NCBI RefSeq assembly: GCF_017875235.1
Contig: NZ_JAGGMI010000014.1
Span: 1 to 64,000, forward strand
DNA: 64,000 bases
Direction: 5' to 3'
Origin: Asticcacaulis solisilvae
GTDB lineage: Bacteria > Pseudomonadota > Alphaproteobacteria > Caulobacterales > Caulobacteraceae
The number at the start of each line of letters is the position of its first letter. Position 1 is the stretch's first letter. The notes below the pieces were generated by a model that did not search any database, had not been told where the DNA came from, and was given only the letters and a program-made list of their open reading frames with translations. A program made the translations under genes and the position numbers. Shown one piece after another: positions 26,125 to 34,764 of this stretch.

Positions 26125-27681
26125 CTAGGGTTGCAAGGCCAGGACGGTGACAGATGCCGGCGCCAGGCGCACCGTAACCTTGCCGTCTTTCAGCTTTGCG
26201 GTGACCGGCTTCGGCGTGACGACGTTCGGCGCTTCGAAGGTATTGTGGGCGTCGACCTTGGCCGCCGCCAGGGTCTCGCCCGATACCGACCTGACCTTCA
26301 GGCCCAGGCTGGCAACGTCGATGTCGGTGGCCTTGTTGGGGTCTACGTTGGTCAACGACAGATATATCTTGCCGTCTGCGCCTTTGGCGGCGGCGGCATC
26401 GACGCGCGGCAAGGTGATGTCACCGAAGGTGTAGGTCCCCGCATCGAACGTCACCGGAATGAAGGTCGCGTCCTGGAACGGCACGTACATCCTGAACACG
26501 TGGTAGGTCGGCGTCAGCAGCATCTTTTCCTTGTCCGTCAGGATCATGGCCTGCAGGACATTGACCATCTGGGCGATATTGGCCATGCGCACGCGATCGG
26601 CGTGGCGCGCAAAGATGTTGATGTTGAGCGCGGCCAGGATAGCATCGCGCTGGGTATTCTGCTGCATCAGGAAGCCGGGATCAGTGCCAGGCGTCGCCTT
26701 GTACCACGCGCCCCATTCGTCAACGACCAGCGAGACCTTTTTCTCAGGGTCATACTTGTCCATGATTGCGGAATGCGTCGTGACCAGCTTCTCCATACCC
26801 AAGGTGTCCTTGAGGATGACGGCATATTCCTTTTCGGTGAAGCCGGTCGCCGGCTGCGACACGGGGAAGCCCCCGCCGGTCGTATACTGGTGCAGCGACA
26901 GGCCTTCGATATCCCAGGCCCAGCTGCGGCCCTTGTAGGACTTCATGACGGCTTCGGTGTACGAGGTGTCGGCGCCGTTGGGGCCGACCGCGACGCGCTG
27001 CATTTTTTGCGCCGGATTGAAGTTGCGCACGAAGCGCGCGTACATTTTCATCTGGCTGACATAAAAATCCGGCGTCATCGCGCCGCCGCAGTCCCAGCTC
27101 TCGTTACCGATGCCGACGAACGGCACCTTGTACGGCTCCGCGTGACCGTTCCTGGCACGCTCGGCGCCCAGCGAGTCGGCCGTGCCCGCGGTCATATATT
27201 CCAGCCATTCGGCCGCCTCGCCAACCGTGCCGGAGCCGACATTGACGGATATGTAGGCTTCCGCGCCAACCTGGTTGGCGAAGTCCATGAATTCGTCGGT
27301 GCCGAAGGTATTCGGCTCGACGACGCCGCCCCAATTGCCGTTCATCTGGGACTTGCGTTCCGGGCCGACGCCGCGCCGCCAGTGATATTCGTCGGCAAAG
27401 CAGCCGCCCGGCCACCGCACCACTGGCACCTTGATCGCCTTCAGCGCTGCGACGACGTCGTTGCGAATGCCGCGAGTGTTCGGAATGGATGAGTCCCGGC
27501 CGACCCAGATGCCGTCATAGATGCCTGAGCCCAGGTGTTCGGCGAACTGGCCGAAGATACGGCGGTCGATCTTGGCCCCTGGCTTTGCGGCGTCGATTGT
27601 GACGGTCGCGCGGTCCTGAGCCTGCGCTGCCAGCGGCAGCATGGCCAAGGCGACCGCGCCGGCGAGCGCGATGGATTTCAT
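26125..27681 (-). CDS. GH51 alpha-L-arabinofuranosidase, short form
   Basis: 518 residues: Sec signal peptide (1-21, AQA-QD), GH51 catalytic barrel and C-terminal beta domain. Acid/base Glu lies in PFVGIGNESWDCGG, the nucleophile Glu in SLVVDEWGAWY, and the family motif VRWPGGCFADEYHWRRGVGP is near residue 88. It is the classical intracellular-type AbfA fold but here exported. It differs in length and domain layout from the neighbouring GH51 enzyme, suggesting distinct arabinose linkages rather than a recent duplication. A LacI-type operator-like palindrome sits about 60 bases upstream, and a long hairpin follows the stop. Confidence 0.92.
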   Translation of the reverse strand: MKSIALAGAVALAMLPLAAQAQDRATVTIDAAKPGAKIDRRIFGQFAEHLGSGIYDGIWVGRDSSIPNTRGIRNDVVAALKAIKVPVVRWPGGCFADEYHWRRGVGPERKSQMNGNWGGVVEPNTFGTDEFMDFANQVGAEAYISVNVGSGTVGEAAEWLEYMTAGTADSLGAERARNGHAEPYKVPFVGIGNESWDCGGAMTPDFYVSQMKMYARFVRNFNPAQKMQRVAVGPNGADTSYTEAVMKSYKGRSWAWDIEGLSLHQYTTGGGFPVSQPATGFTEKEYAVILKDTLGMEKLVTTHSAIMDKYDPEKKVSLVVDEWGAWYKATPGTDPGFLMQQNTQRDAILAALNINIFARHADRVRMANIAQMVNVLQAMILTDKEKMLLTPTYHVFRMYVPFQDATFIPVTFDAGTYTFGDITLPRVDAAAAKGADGKIYLSLTNVDPNKATDIDVASLGLKVRSVSGETLAAAKVDAHNTFEAPNVVTPKPVTAKLKDGKVTVRLAPASVTVLALQP

Positions 27682-27741
27682 GATGTACTCCCACGTCTTC
27701 CGGCTATGGCGCCGGTTTTGATCGGCGGTTTTCCGCCATTA

Positions 27742-27755
27742 TGATAGCGCTAACA
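27742..27755. promoter_or_regulatory. LacI-family operator-like palindrome
   Basis: TGATAGCGCTAACA contains the perfect core TAGCGCTA with TG/CA ends. This is the typical LacI/GalR-family operator shape, also reported for sugar repressors in Caulobacter. It lies about 60 bases upstream of the short GH51 gene. No LacI-family gene is in the window, so the regulator would act from elsewhere. Confidence 0.4.
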
Positions 27756-27876
27756 CAGATTTTCAGAGATGGAAAGCGAATTGTCGGACTTTTATGAGTG
27801 ACGCGTCGGAGCTTTGCGAACAACGGCTCGGGCGTTGCACAGGTGCTGCTTTTCGTAAAGGACGACAAACAGTCCC

Positions 27877-29205
27877 CTATTCGCCCTGTGCGGTCAGTTC
27901 GAGCATGGTTACCGGTACGCCACGCGCTTTTGGCGCCACCGACAAGGTCAGGCCATCACCGGTCAATCGCCAGTCCACCGCATCGCCCGAAAGGTTTCGG
28001 ACCTTTGTGATTTTTGCGTCTATCGGCGGCAACGATAGTTCGTCGTTGGGCCAGCTGAGAATATGGAGGAATATCTTATCCCCCCTGCGTGTCGCGCCAT
28101 AGACGTTGTCCACCGGCTGGAAAGGTCCTGGACGCGTGCCGTAAATCGCGGTTCCGTATCGCTTCAGCCATTCGCCGACGCCGCGCAAGGTGGCCGCCTG
28201 CTTTGGCGGGATCACACCGTCCCGGTCGGGGCCGACATTGGCCAGTACATTGCCGTTGCGCACAACGGCATCGACAAGCAGCCGGACGACCTGCTCCCAA
28301 CTCATGACATTGTGCTCCGGGGTATATCCCCAGGCCGAATTGATTGAAAATGTCTTTTCCCATGGCCTGGCGCGGATGGGGCCGGTGATCGGCGCTCCCC
28401 CTTCGGAAATATCGAAATCTCCCTGCCAGCCCGAGCGCGGATTGATGAGAATTTTCGGCTGGTAGCCGCGAACCATGCGGTTCAACTTGTCCGGCTCCCA
28501 GAACCAGGCGGCATCCGCATCGGTTCCGCTGTGGGCCAACCAGCCCCCGTCCCACCACAGGACATCGATCTTGCCATAATTTTTCATAAGCTCTTCGACC
28601 TGGCCATAGGTTTGCCTTTTGAAAAGCTGGGCGTTTTCGGGAAGTTCCTTAGGTTTGAAATAGGCCGGGAATCGCCAGTCGAGCGGCGAATAATAGATGC
28701 CGACGCGCAAACCGGCACGGCGAACCGCCTTGACGTAGGGGGCAATCAGATCCCGGCGCGCGCCGGAATGGATCGCGTCGAAATGGCCGTAGCTTGACGG
28801 GCTGTCCCACAGAGCGAAACCGTCATGGTGTCTGGCCGTCATGACCATGTAGCCGGCGCCGGCCGCGCGCGCCAGCGCTGCCCACGCATCCGGGTCATAA
28901 TGCTTCGGGTTAAACGCGTGCGCGAGTTTTGCGTAGGCCTCGGGCGGCACCTTGTCGTTGAACATGTGCCATTCCCCCTTGGCAGGAATGGCATAGAGGC
29001 CCCAATGGACAAAGACGCCAAATTTCGCATCCCGCCACCAGGCCATGTCCCGCTCCGGCAAGAGCAGGTCCGGCGCCAGGGTCGGGTCGGCGTTTGACTG
29101 TTTCGCAGCGGATTTTTCTTCATCGGTCAGGGACTGGGCCCAGATCGCCGAGGGAGCCGCAGCCATGAGAAGAGCGCCCTTCAGAACATTTCGCCGCGTC
29201 GTCAT
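27877..29205 (-). CDS. GH29 alpha-L-fucosidase, Tat-exported
   Basis: 442 residues. The N-terminus carries a Tat motif (TTRRNVLKGALL). The GH29 signature follows: WWRDAKFGVFVHWGLYAIPA, GYMVMTARHHDGFALWDSPS and the catalytic nucleophile Asp in DVLWWDGGWL. A C-terminal beta domain completes it. The enzyme removes terminal alpha-L-fucose, a side-chain sugar of xyloglucan and rhamnogalacturonan II. The ATG at 29205 has GGGAG seven bases upstream; the open frame to 29265 would add 20 residues without purpose. It has its own 252-base upstream region with AT-rich inverted repeats. Confidence 0.92.
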   Translation of the reverse strand: MTTRRNVLKGALLMAAAPSAIWAQSLTDEEKSAAKQSNADPTLAPDLLLPERDMAWWRDAKFGVFVHWGLYAIPAKGEWHMFNDKVPPEAYAKLAHAFNPKHYDPDAWAALARAAGAGYMVMTARHHDGFALWDSPSSYGHFDAIHSGARRDLIAPYVKAVRRAGLRVGIYYSPLDWRFPAYFKPKELPENAQLFKRQTYGQVEELMKNYGKIDVLWWDGGWLAHSGTDADAAWFWEPDKLNRMVRGYQPKILINPRSGWQGDFDISEGGAPITGPIRARPWEKTFSINSAWGYTPEHNVMSWEQVVRLLVDAVVRNGNVLANVGPDRDGVIPPKQAATLRGVGEWLKRYGTAIYGTRPGPFQPVDNVYGATRRGDKIFLHILSWPNDELSLPPIDAKITKVRNLSGDAVDWRLTGDGLTLSVAPKARGVPVTMLELTAQGE

Positions 29206-29232
29206 CTTCACACTCCCATATGAACCCACAAA

Positions 29233-29277
29233 ATATTCAATAGTGGAATATGATTTTATATACAAATGATATTCAAG
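29233..29277. promoter_or_regulatory. AT-rich operator-like repeats upstream of GH29
   Basis: ATATTC and GAATAT arms (29233-29238 and 29246-29251) are followed by TATATACAAATGATATTC (29258-29275). AT-rich composition and arm sequences resemble the other AT boxes of this locus. The rest of the 252-base gap (29206-29457) shows no gene. Confidence 0.35.
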
Positions 29278-29457
29278 GAATTGGCTTTTGCTACGCCGGC
29301 TTTAGGAGGCCTGGACGGAGGGAGCCGCGGCGCAGTTGCCAAGGATGAATGCTTCGTGCATTGGCATGGCATCTGCCGAAATTCGCCTTTGGATACTAAC
29401 GACCTGCATCGCCATCCGCCTGGTCTCGGCCGGGGCATGAGGCGAATATTCGGCGGC

Positions 29458-30048
29458 CTACTGCCCGTCGCGGAGATTGCTCACCGGCGCCGTTCCAAAA
29501 CACAGGTCGGTAAAGCGGGCGACCACGCCGTGCCCCGTCGGTGATTGCGCTCCAAGTCCCAGTTCTACCGGGCCGGCTTCCAGTCCGGGAATCGTGAAGA
29601 AGCGGACAAAATGCCAGAACTTGCCGTCGGTGGAATAGTGAAAGGCAAGGGTCTGGTTATTTCGGTATATGCGCAACCAAATATGGTCGCTACTCATCGT
29701 CGGTCCGTCGCAATCGTCGGACGTGCCACGTGTAACGACGCTGACAATCGTGGGCCTGTGCGCCGCGGAATATTCGAAGGCCAGTTTTGCCCAGCTATCA
29801 TTCGCCACCTTCACGAACAGGGCTCCGGCATCGTAGGTGGCGGCGAAATCCACAGACGCCCGTGCTGACATCGTGAAGACCGGCTGATCGATGACCGCCG
29901 AAACAGAAATAACGTTTTCACGGCGGGCCTGGCCGTTCGGACTGAAGAACCAGTCCGTCTTGGCCAGGGCGCGCAATTCTACGGCTTTATCAGTGATCCT
30001 GGCGTGACCAAAGGCTTCGCCATTCACACTGAAATCCGGCAGTGGCAT
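29458..30048 (-). CDS. DUF1349 concanavalin-like protein
   Basis: 196 residues of the DUF1349 (REE1-like) beta-sandwich family: KTDWFFSPNGQARRENVISV near the start, then DHIWLRIYRNNQTLAFHYST and DGKFWHFVRFFTIPG. These domains resemble laminin-G/concanavalin folds, and the enzymatic role is not established. No signal peptide is seen, so it is probably cytoplasmic. The ATG at 30048 has GGAGA upstream. It lies 45 bases after the GH62 gene in the same operon, which hints at a role in handling released sugars or glycosides, but this is inference. Confidence 0.78.
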   Translation of the reverse strand: MPLPDFSVNGEAFGHARITDKAVELRALAKTDWFFSPNGQARRENVISVSAVIDQPVFTMSARASVDFAATYDAGALFVKVANDSWAKLAFEYSAAHRPTIVSVVTRGTSDDCDGPTMSSDHIWLRIYRNNQTLAFHYSTDGKFWHFVRFFTIPGLEAGPVELGLGAQSPTGHGVVARFTDLCFGTAPVSNLRDGQ

Positions 30049-30093
30049 GTGTATCTCCTGTTTCGCGCCCGCAGCGCGAATTCCCACTCAAAC

Positions 30094-31146
30094 CTACTTC
30101 TTGCATAACCGGCTGATCGGGTCCTGTCCTTCGGCTTTAATCACGCCGAGGCTATAGGGCAACTGCAAATACTCCTTTGTTTTTCCGGCAGGATCCAAAC
30201 CTTGATACAGGAATTGCAGAGGCTTGCAGGGATCAATGGTAAGCGTCTGGTCGATACCGTCGCGCAGCATTTCGCCGTGCGACACCCCTTCGGCCCAGGC
30301 GCTTCCCTTGAACCGCACGTTATCGGCGCTGGCGAACACATTCATGTTGTCACCCAACGGTTTCCATTCGCCGTCCAGCTTGTCGCTCGTCCAGGCACGA
30401 AAGTACCGCCCCTTCGGACTGATGGCCTCTATCAGCGTAAGGAAGGTGTTCGTTCCCTTGATCTTATAGGTATTGCTGGCTTCGAACACGTCGTCGCGCG
30501 TGCCTTTTATGGCGACGGTCGTGTTGTGGAAACCCGCCGGGAACTGCTTCAGGGGCGTCTCGGCCCTGAAGAACGAACCATTGTCGTTGGTGAAGAACAG
30601 ATAGCAGGTTTGGTCGTCGCAGATGACCCAGAAATCCAGCCAGGCCGCATGACCTTCAGGGTTCTTGACCACGTCCGGAACCACATTGAAGAACGGCTTC
30701 GGCGCGCTCCATGACAATGGATCGGATATATCCGTGCTGGTCGAATACAGGGGGTCGCCCCCCTGGTAGACCAGGTACCAGAGCTTTTGGGGCGCGAAAT
30801 AAAAGACCTGAGGCGCCGCGCGGTAGCCCGGCCCCATCGGAGACTTGTCGAGCGGAATGATCTGCGCCTTCGGGGCATCCTTCCAATCGCGGAAGCTGGA
30901 ATAGGCCAGCGCCCAACCGTTCTCGGCGGCGGTCGTCATGAACACGTGATACCGTCCGTCGTGATAGACGATCGACGGGTCCTTGACGCCGTATTGCTTT
31001 ATAGTGCTGTCCTTGGCAGGGGTGATCAGCACAGGGCTGGATTTCCAGCTGAAGCCACCCTGTCCGGCGGCTTGCGCCAGTCCCGGGATGGAGATGAGCG
31101 CCGCGCAAATCATCGGCAGCGTCCGCTTGATAATGTACTTTGTCAC
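30094..31146 (-). CDS. GH62 alpha-L-arabinofuranosidase
   Basis: 350 residues: signal peptide (about 1-26, ending AQA) and a five-bladed propeller of GH62. Key segments are FSWKSSPVLITPAKDSTIKQ, VKDPSIVYHDGRYHVF with the catalytic base Asp, WLDFWVICDD with the second Asp, and DDVFEASNTYKI with the acid Glu. GH62 enzymes remove arabinose from singly substituted xylan or arabinan units. The GTG at 31146 (AGGGA about nine bases upstream) is preferred because the ATG at 31176 lies inside the preceding gene and adds a charged extension before the signal. Confidence 0.88.
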   Translation of the reverse strand: MTKYIIKRTLPMICAALISIPGLAQAAGQGGFSWKSSPVLITPAKDSTIKQYGVKDPSIVYHDGRYHVFMTTAAENGWALAYSSFRDWKDAPKAQIIPLDKSPMGPGYRAAPQVFYFAPQKLWYLVYQGGDPLYSTSTDISDPLSWSAPKPFFNVVPDVVKNPEGHAAWLDFWVICDDQTCYLFFTNDNGSFFRAETPLKQFPAGFHNTTVAIKGTRDDVFEASNTYKIKGTNTFLTLIEAISPKGRYFRAWTSDKLDGEWKPLGDNMNVFASADNVRFKGSAWAEGVSHGEMLRDGIDQTLTIDPCKPLQFLYQGLDPAGKTKEYLQLPYSLGVIKAEGQDPISRLCKK

Positions 31147-31159
31147 AGCCGTTTCCCTG

Positions 31160-33040
31160 TTAGTGCGACGCGCCACGTTTGATGAGCACTATTGCGGCGC
31201 CTCCGCCACGCGCCATCGCGACCTTGAGCTTGTCGCGGTCCGACGCCGTAAGGGTTTTACGTTCGACGTCATTGGCGGTCGCGCCATCCTGCCACATCAC
31301 AACGTCATACTGTCCGGGCGCCAGGAAGTTCAGGGGAATATCAACGGTCCGAGCCTGTTCGTTATTCATGGCGCCCACGTACCACCGGTCACCGCTGCGC
31401 CGAGCGACGATCACATGGCTGTCGGGGGTGCCATCGACGAACCGGGTTTCGTCCCAGGCTGTTGGGACGTCCTTGACGAAGTCGAAGCCGGAGGCATCCT
31501 TGTAAGCGACCGGATCATCCGCGACCATCTGGAGCGGGCTTTCGTACACGACGAACTGCGCCAGGGCCTGTCCGCGGGTGTACCGCGTTGACGGCATGAT
31601 TTCGCTCTGGACATAGGCTTCCGGATAGTAGTTGCGGAAACCGCCCGGCGTATAGTCCATTGGCCCCAGCAACATTCGCGTATAGGCCAGCTTGACGTTG
31701 TGGGACGGCGTGATCTGCGCCCAGTCGAACTTATTGTACTCCGCCCCCATCACGCCCTCCTGCGTGATATAGTTGGGGTAGGTCCGGCTGAGCCCCATGG
31801 GCGGATAGGCGCCATGCATGTCCAGCAGCAGGTGGCGTTTCGCCGTGGCCGCCGCCAGCCGGTCATAGAACCGGACCATTTCCTGGTCGTCGCGCTCCAT
31901 GAAGTCGACCTTGATGCCCTTGATCCCCCAGCGCTGATAGGTATCCAGTACCTCATCCATCCGGGGATCAACGTGCTTCCAGTGCGCCCAGAGCAGAAGC
32001 CCCACCCCCTTCTTGCCGGCGTAATCGACAAGCGCGGGCATATCGATCGACGGGTCCGCGCGAGTAATATCGGTCTTCGGGTCCGCGTCGCAGCAGGGCG
32101 TCGCGTTCAGCGGCCAGCCGGCGTCGATCAGGAAGTACGGAAAGCCGGACTCGGCCGCGAAATCGATGAAGCGCTTGTAGCGTTCCATCGACGGCTTGTC
32201 GCCGGCGGTCGGGCCCGACCACCAGTCCCACGCTGCCTTGCCGGGCTTCACCCAGGTGAAGTCCCCCTTTGCCTGGACCGCCAAATTGCCGATCAGCGGC
32301 GACTCGATCAGGTCCCCTGCCCGGTCGGCCGTCATGATCACACGCCAGCCGCTTCGCAGGCCGTTTTCGGAGATGACCGAAACCTCCTTGCGGTCGGGGC
32401 GGCGGAACAGATCGACCTGGAGACCGTCCGACCCTGACTTTACCGCCGAACCGGCATAACCGGAAATATCCGACTGGACGATCGCATAGTGGGAGCGGCC
32501 GCTGGGCGACGCGCAGAGGACCGGATAGTCGTACAGTTTCGATGGATCGAGTTGCGAAACCTTGATGGGATTCCAGTAGTCTTCGTGTGACGTCTTGTAT
32601 TCCGAGACAAAACAGGTCGGGTCTCCGGCCAGGCGGAAACTCGTCTTCTCGTCCACAAGCGTGACCGGCTGGCCCGCGGGCGTGAGATATCGCCAAGCGA
32701 CACCGTTATCGTAGGCCCGCACTTCGATCGACAGTTCGCGGCGCTGGCCGGAGGCCTCCCGGAAGGTCAGCACCTGCGACCGGTAGTGGTCTTTGGCCGT
32801 GGCGGACTTGGTTGCCGTCAGACGATAGGTCCGGTTGCCGTCCACCTTTTTGACCTTGACGAGTTGAAGGTCCGTGAAATCCGGCGCACCGGCCATCTGC
32901 AGGCCAAGCGCCGAGGTCGAGACGATCTCTTCCTGCTTGCGCGAGACGATGTAGCCGGAGGCGTCCGGAGCAATGCGGATTTCCAGGCTTCCGTCAGGTG
33001 ATGAAACCGCGATCTGGGCGGCGGCAATGAGCTCAAACAT
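31160..33040 (-). CDS. GH97 family enzyme, probable retaining alpha-galactosidase
   Basis: 626 residues. An N-terminal beta-sandwich (to about 250) precedes the TIM barrel (FTWVKPGKAAWDWWSGPTAG) and a C-terminal domain. The segment GIKVDFMERDDQ carries an Asp at the place used as nucleophile by retaining GH97 alpha-galactosidases, and NYITQEGVMGAEYNKF holds the likely acid/base Glu. This argues against the inverting SusB-type alpha-glucosidase. The ATG at 33040 gives no convincing signal peptide (MFELIAAAQIAV only), which is odd beside exported neighbours. It lies 38 bases after the second GH29 gene. Confidence 0.88.
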   Translation of the reverse strand: MFELIAAAQIAVSSPDGSLEIRIAPDASGYIVSRKQEEIVSTSALGLQMAGAPDFTDLQLVKVKKVDGNRTYRLTATKSATAKDHYRSQVLTFREASGQRRELSIEVRAYDNGVAWRYLTPAGQPVTLVDEKTSFRLAGDPTCFVSEYKTSHEDYWNPIKVSQLDPSKLYDYPVLCASPSGRSHYAIVQSDISGYAGSAVKSGSDGLQVDLFRRPDRKEVSVISENGLRSGWRVIMTADRAGDLIESPLIGNLAVQAKGDFTWVKPGKAAWDWWSGPTAGDKPSMERYKRFIDFAAESGFPYFLIDAGWPLNATPCCDADPKTDITRADPSIDMPALVDYAGKKGVGLLLWAHWKHVDPRMDEVLDTYQRWGIKGIKVDFMERDDQEMVRFYDRLAAATAKRHLLLDMHGAYPPMGLSRTYPNYITQEGVMGAEYNKFDWAQITPSHNVKLAYTRMLLGPMDYTPGGFRNYYPEAYVQSEIMPSTRYTRGQALAQFVVYESPLQMVADDPVAYKDASGFDFVKDVPTAWDETRFVDGTPDSHVIVARRSGDRWYVGAMNNEQARTVDIPLNFLAPGQYDVVMWQDGATANDVERKTLTASDRDKLKVAMARGGGAAIVLIKRGASH

Positions 33041-33078
33041 GGGATGTTGCTCCGGGTTGGGATGGCAAAAGCGGCGGC

Positions 33079-34662
33079 TTAGCCATGGAACGTGATCTTG
33101 AAAGCGGCGGCGTGCGCGGACGGCGGCGTGCCCGGCAGATCGATCACCAGGGCGTTCGCCTCCTGACGGAAGGCGCACGGGCGCTTCACGCCCAAGAGGT
33201 GTACACTCTTCACCTTACGTGCTTCCTGTCCGCCTTGCAGGGCCAGCGACTTGACGGCCACGCTGCCCTGCGGCACGCCGAGCGTAATGGCGTAAAGCGC
33301 CTGGCCCTTGGTGGTGAAACGCATGTCCTGCGGCGTATAGTTGGCGCTTTCCTGGAACGCGCCGGAGGTGCCTTCGGTCGGCCCCTCACCGAAAGCTGTC
33401 CAGGGACGCGTGCCGTGAATGGCCTCGCCATTGATCTTCATCCACGCGGCCATTTCATCGAGGAAGACCAGGGTTTCCGGCGGCAGATCACCTTCCGGAT
33501 ACTGCACGACATTGAGCAGCATATTGCCGTTCTTGCTGACAATATCGGCCAGCATATGGATCACGTTGGCCGTGGTCTTGTAGGCGTGGCCTTCGCTGTA
33601 ATACCAGTCGCCCATGGAGGTATCGGTCTGCCAAGGCAGGGGGTTGATGCCTTTCAGAACGCCGCGCTCAACATCCTGGACGAAGGCCTCCTTGTAGAAC
33701 TCGCCGGAGCCGAAATCCTTGCCGTTGTAGACCGCTTCATTGCGCCCCGCCCTGGCGATACTCTTGTTGTACATGTGCGCGACCAGGCTGCGGCCGACGA
33801 CGCCGAACGGCAGGCCGCCGTCCGAATAAAGCAGGTCCGGCTCGTAAGCGTCGACGAGGTCCTTGATCCGGTTGTACCAGATCTGATGGAACTTCGGATC
33901 CGTGGTGTACCAGGTGTCGGCGCCACCACGGTAAGGTTCGTTGTGCGGAGGGTGATAGAGGTCCACGTTCTTGGGATCGGCGCCGTCGTAAGGGACGCCA
34001 AGGTCCGGCCAGAACTGGTTATAAAGGTGGCTGGTGTAGAACCAGTTGTGGCTGGCGCCCAGATGCTCGGATACGCCGAATCGGAGGCCGCGCTTGCGGG
34101 CCGCGTCTCGCCAGGCGCCGACGATATCCCGCTTCGGTCCCATGGCGACGGCGTTCCACCTGTGGTGCTTCGAATTCCACAGGTCGAAATTGTCGTGGTG
34201 CACGCCCATGCTGACAAAGTATTTGGCGCCGGCGGCGGCGTAGCGATCCATCAAGCCTTCGGGGTCGAATTTTTCGGCCTTCCACAGAGGAATAATGTCC
34301 TTGTAGCCGAACTTGGACGGATGGCCGTAGGTCTTCACGTGGTGCGTATTGTGTGGATGTCCCGGCGAATACATGTTCCGCGCGTACCAATCGCCCATGC
34401 GCGGCACGGCCTGGGGGCCCCAATGCGACCAGATGCCGAACTTGGCGTCGCGGAACCAGTCGGGCGTCTGGTAGGTCTTGAGCGACTCCGCCGTGGGCTT
34501 GAATGCCCCCGCCGCCATGGGCAGGTCGTACTTCACGGGTGTTTCCGTCCTGCAGGCTTCCGTATCGGTACCCGCCCGCACCGTGGACGCCGTAACCGCG
34601 GCCGTGCCCAGCGCGGCCAGGAGCGGAGCCCCCAAAAGTGTGCGTTTCGTCAGATTGGCCAT
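33079..34662 (-). CDS. GH29 alpha-L-fucosidase, second copy
   Basis: 527 residues with an N-terminal Tat-like or Sec signal (LTKRTLLGAPLLAALG). The GH29 barrel shows WFRDAKFGIWSHWGPQAVPR, YFVSMGVHHDNFDLWNSKHH and a likely nucleophile Asp in LLYSDGGLPFG. It is longer and clearly divergent from the GH29 at 27877-29205, so the two probably cut different fucosyl linkages. It leads a small operon with the GH97 gene. The start ATG at 34662 has a purine-rich upstream site (AGGAAAGAAC). Confidence 0.9.
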   Translation of the reverse strand: MANLTKRTLLGAPLLAALGTAAVTASTVRAGTDTEACRTETPVKYDLPMAAGAFKPTAESLKTYQTPDWFRDAKFGIWSHWGPQAVPRMGDWYARNMYSPGHPHNTHHVKTYGHPSKFGYKDIIPLWKAEKFDPEGLMDRYAAAGAKYFVSMGVHHDNFDLWNSKHHRWNAVAMGPKRDIVGAWRDAARKRGLRFGVSEHLGASHNWFYTSHLYNQFWPDLGVPYDGADPKNVDLYHPPHNEPYRGGADTWYTTDPKFHQIWYNRIKDLVDAYEPDLLYSDGGLPFGVVGRSLVAHMYNKSIARAGRNEAVYNGKDFGSGEFYKEAFVQDVERGVLKGINPLPWQTDTSMGDWYYSEGHAYKTTANVIHMLADIVSKNGNMLLNVVQYPEGDLPPETLVFLDEMAAWMKINGEAIHGTRPWTAFGEGPTEGTSGAFQESANYTPQDMRFTTKGQALYAITLGVPQGSVAVKSLALQGGQEARKVKSVHLLGVKRPCAFRQEANALVIDLPGTPPSAHAAAFKITFHG

Positions 34663-34764
34663 GTGTTCTTTCCTGATGAAGGTGCGCCCAATATCTCTCG
34701 ATCAGGATACGGAACGCGGATGTAGGCAGTTCGGGAAAACCGCTTTTGGTTATGGTTTGATCGC

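Noticed and set aside
27877-34662. The two GH29 genes as a recent tandem duplication
   Set aside because: The proteins differ in length, N-terminus and around all motifs; they are separate subfamilies.
33085-34725. Plus-strand open frame of 546 codons opposite the second GH29 gene
   Set aside because: Antisense shadow with no recognisable motif.
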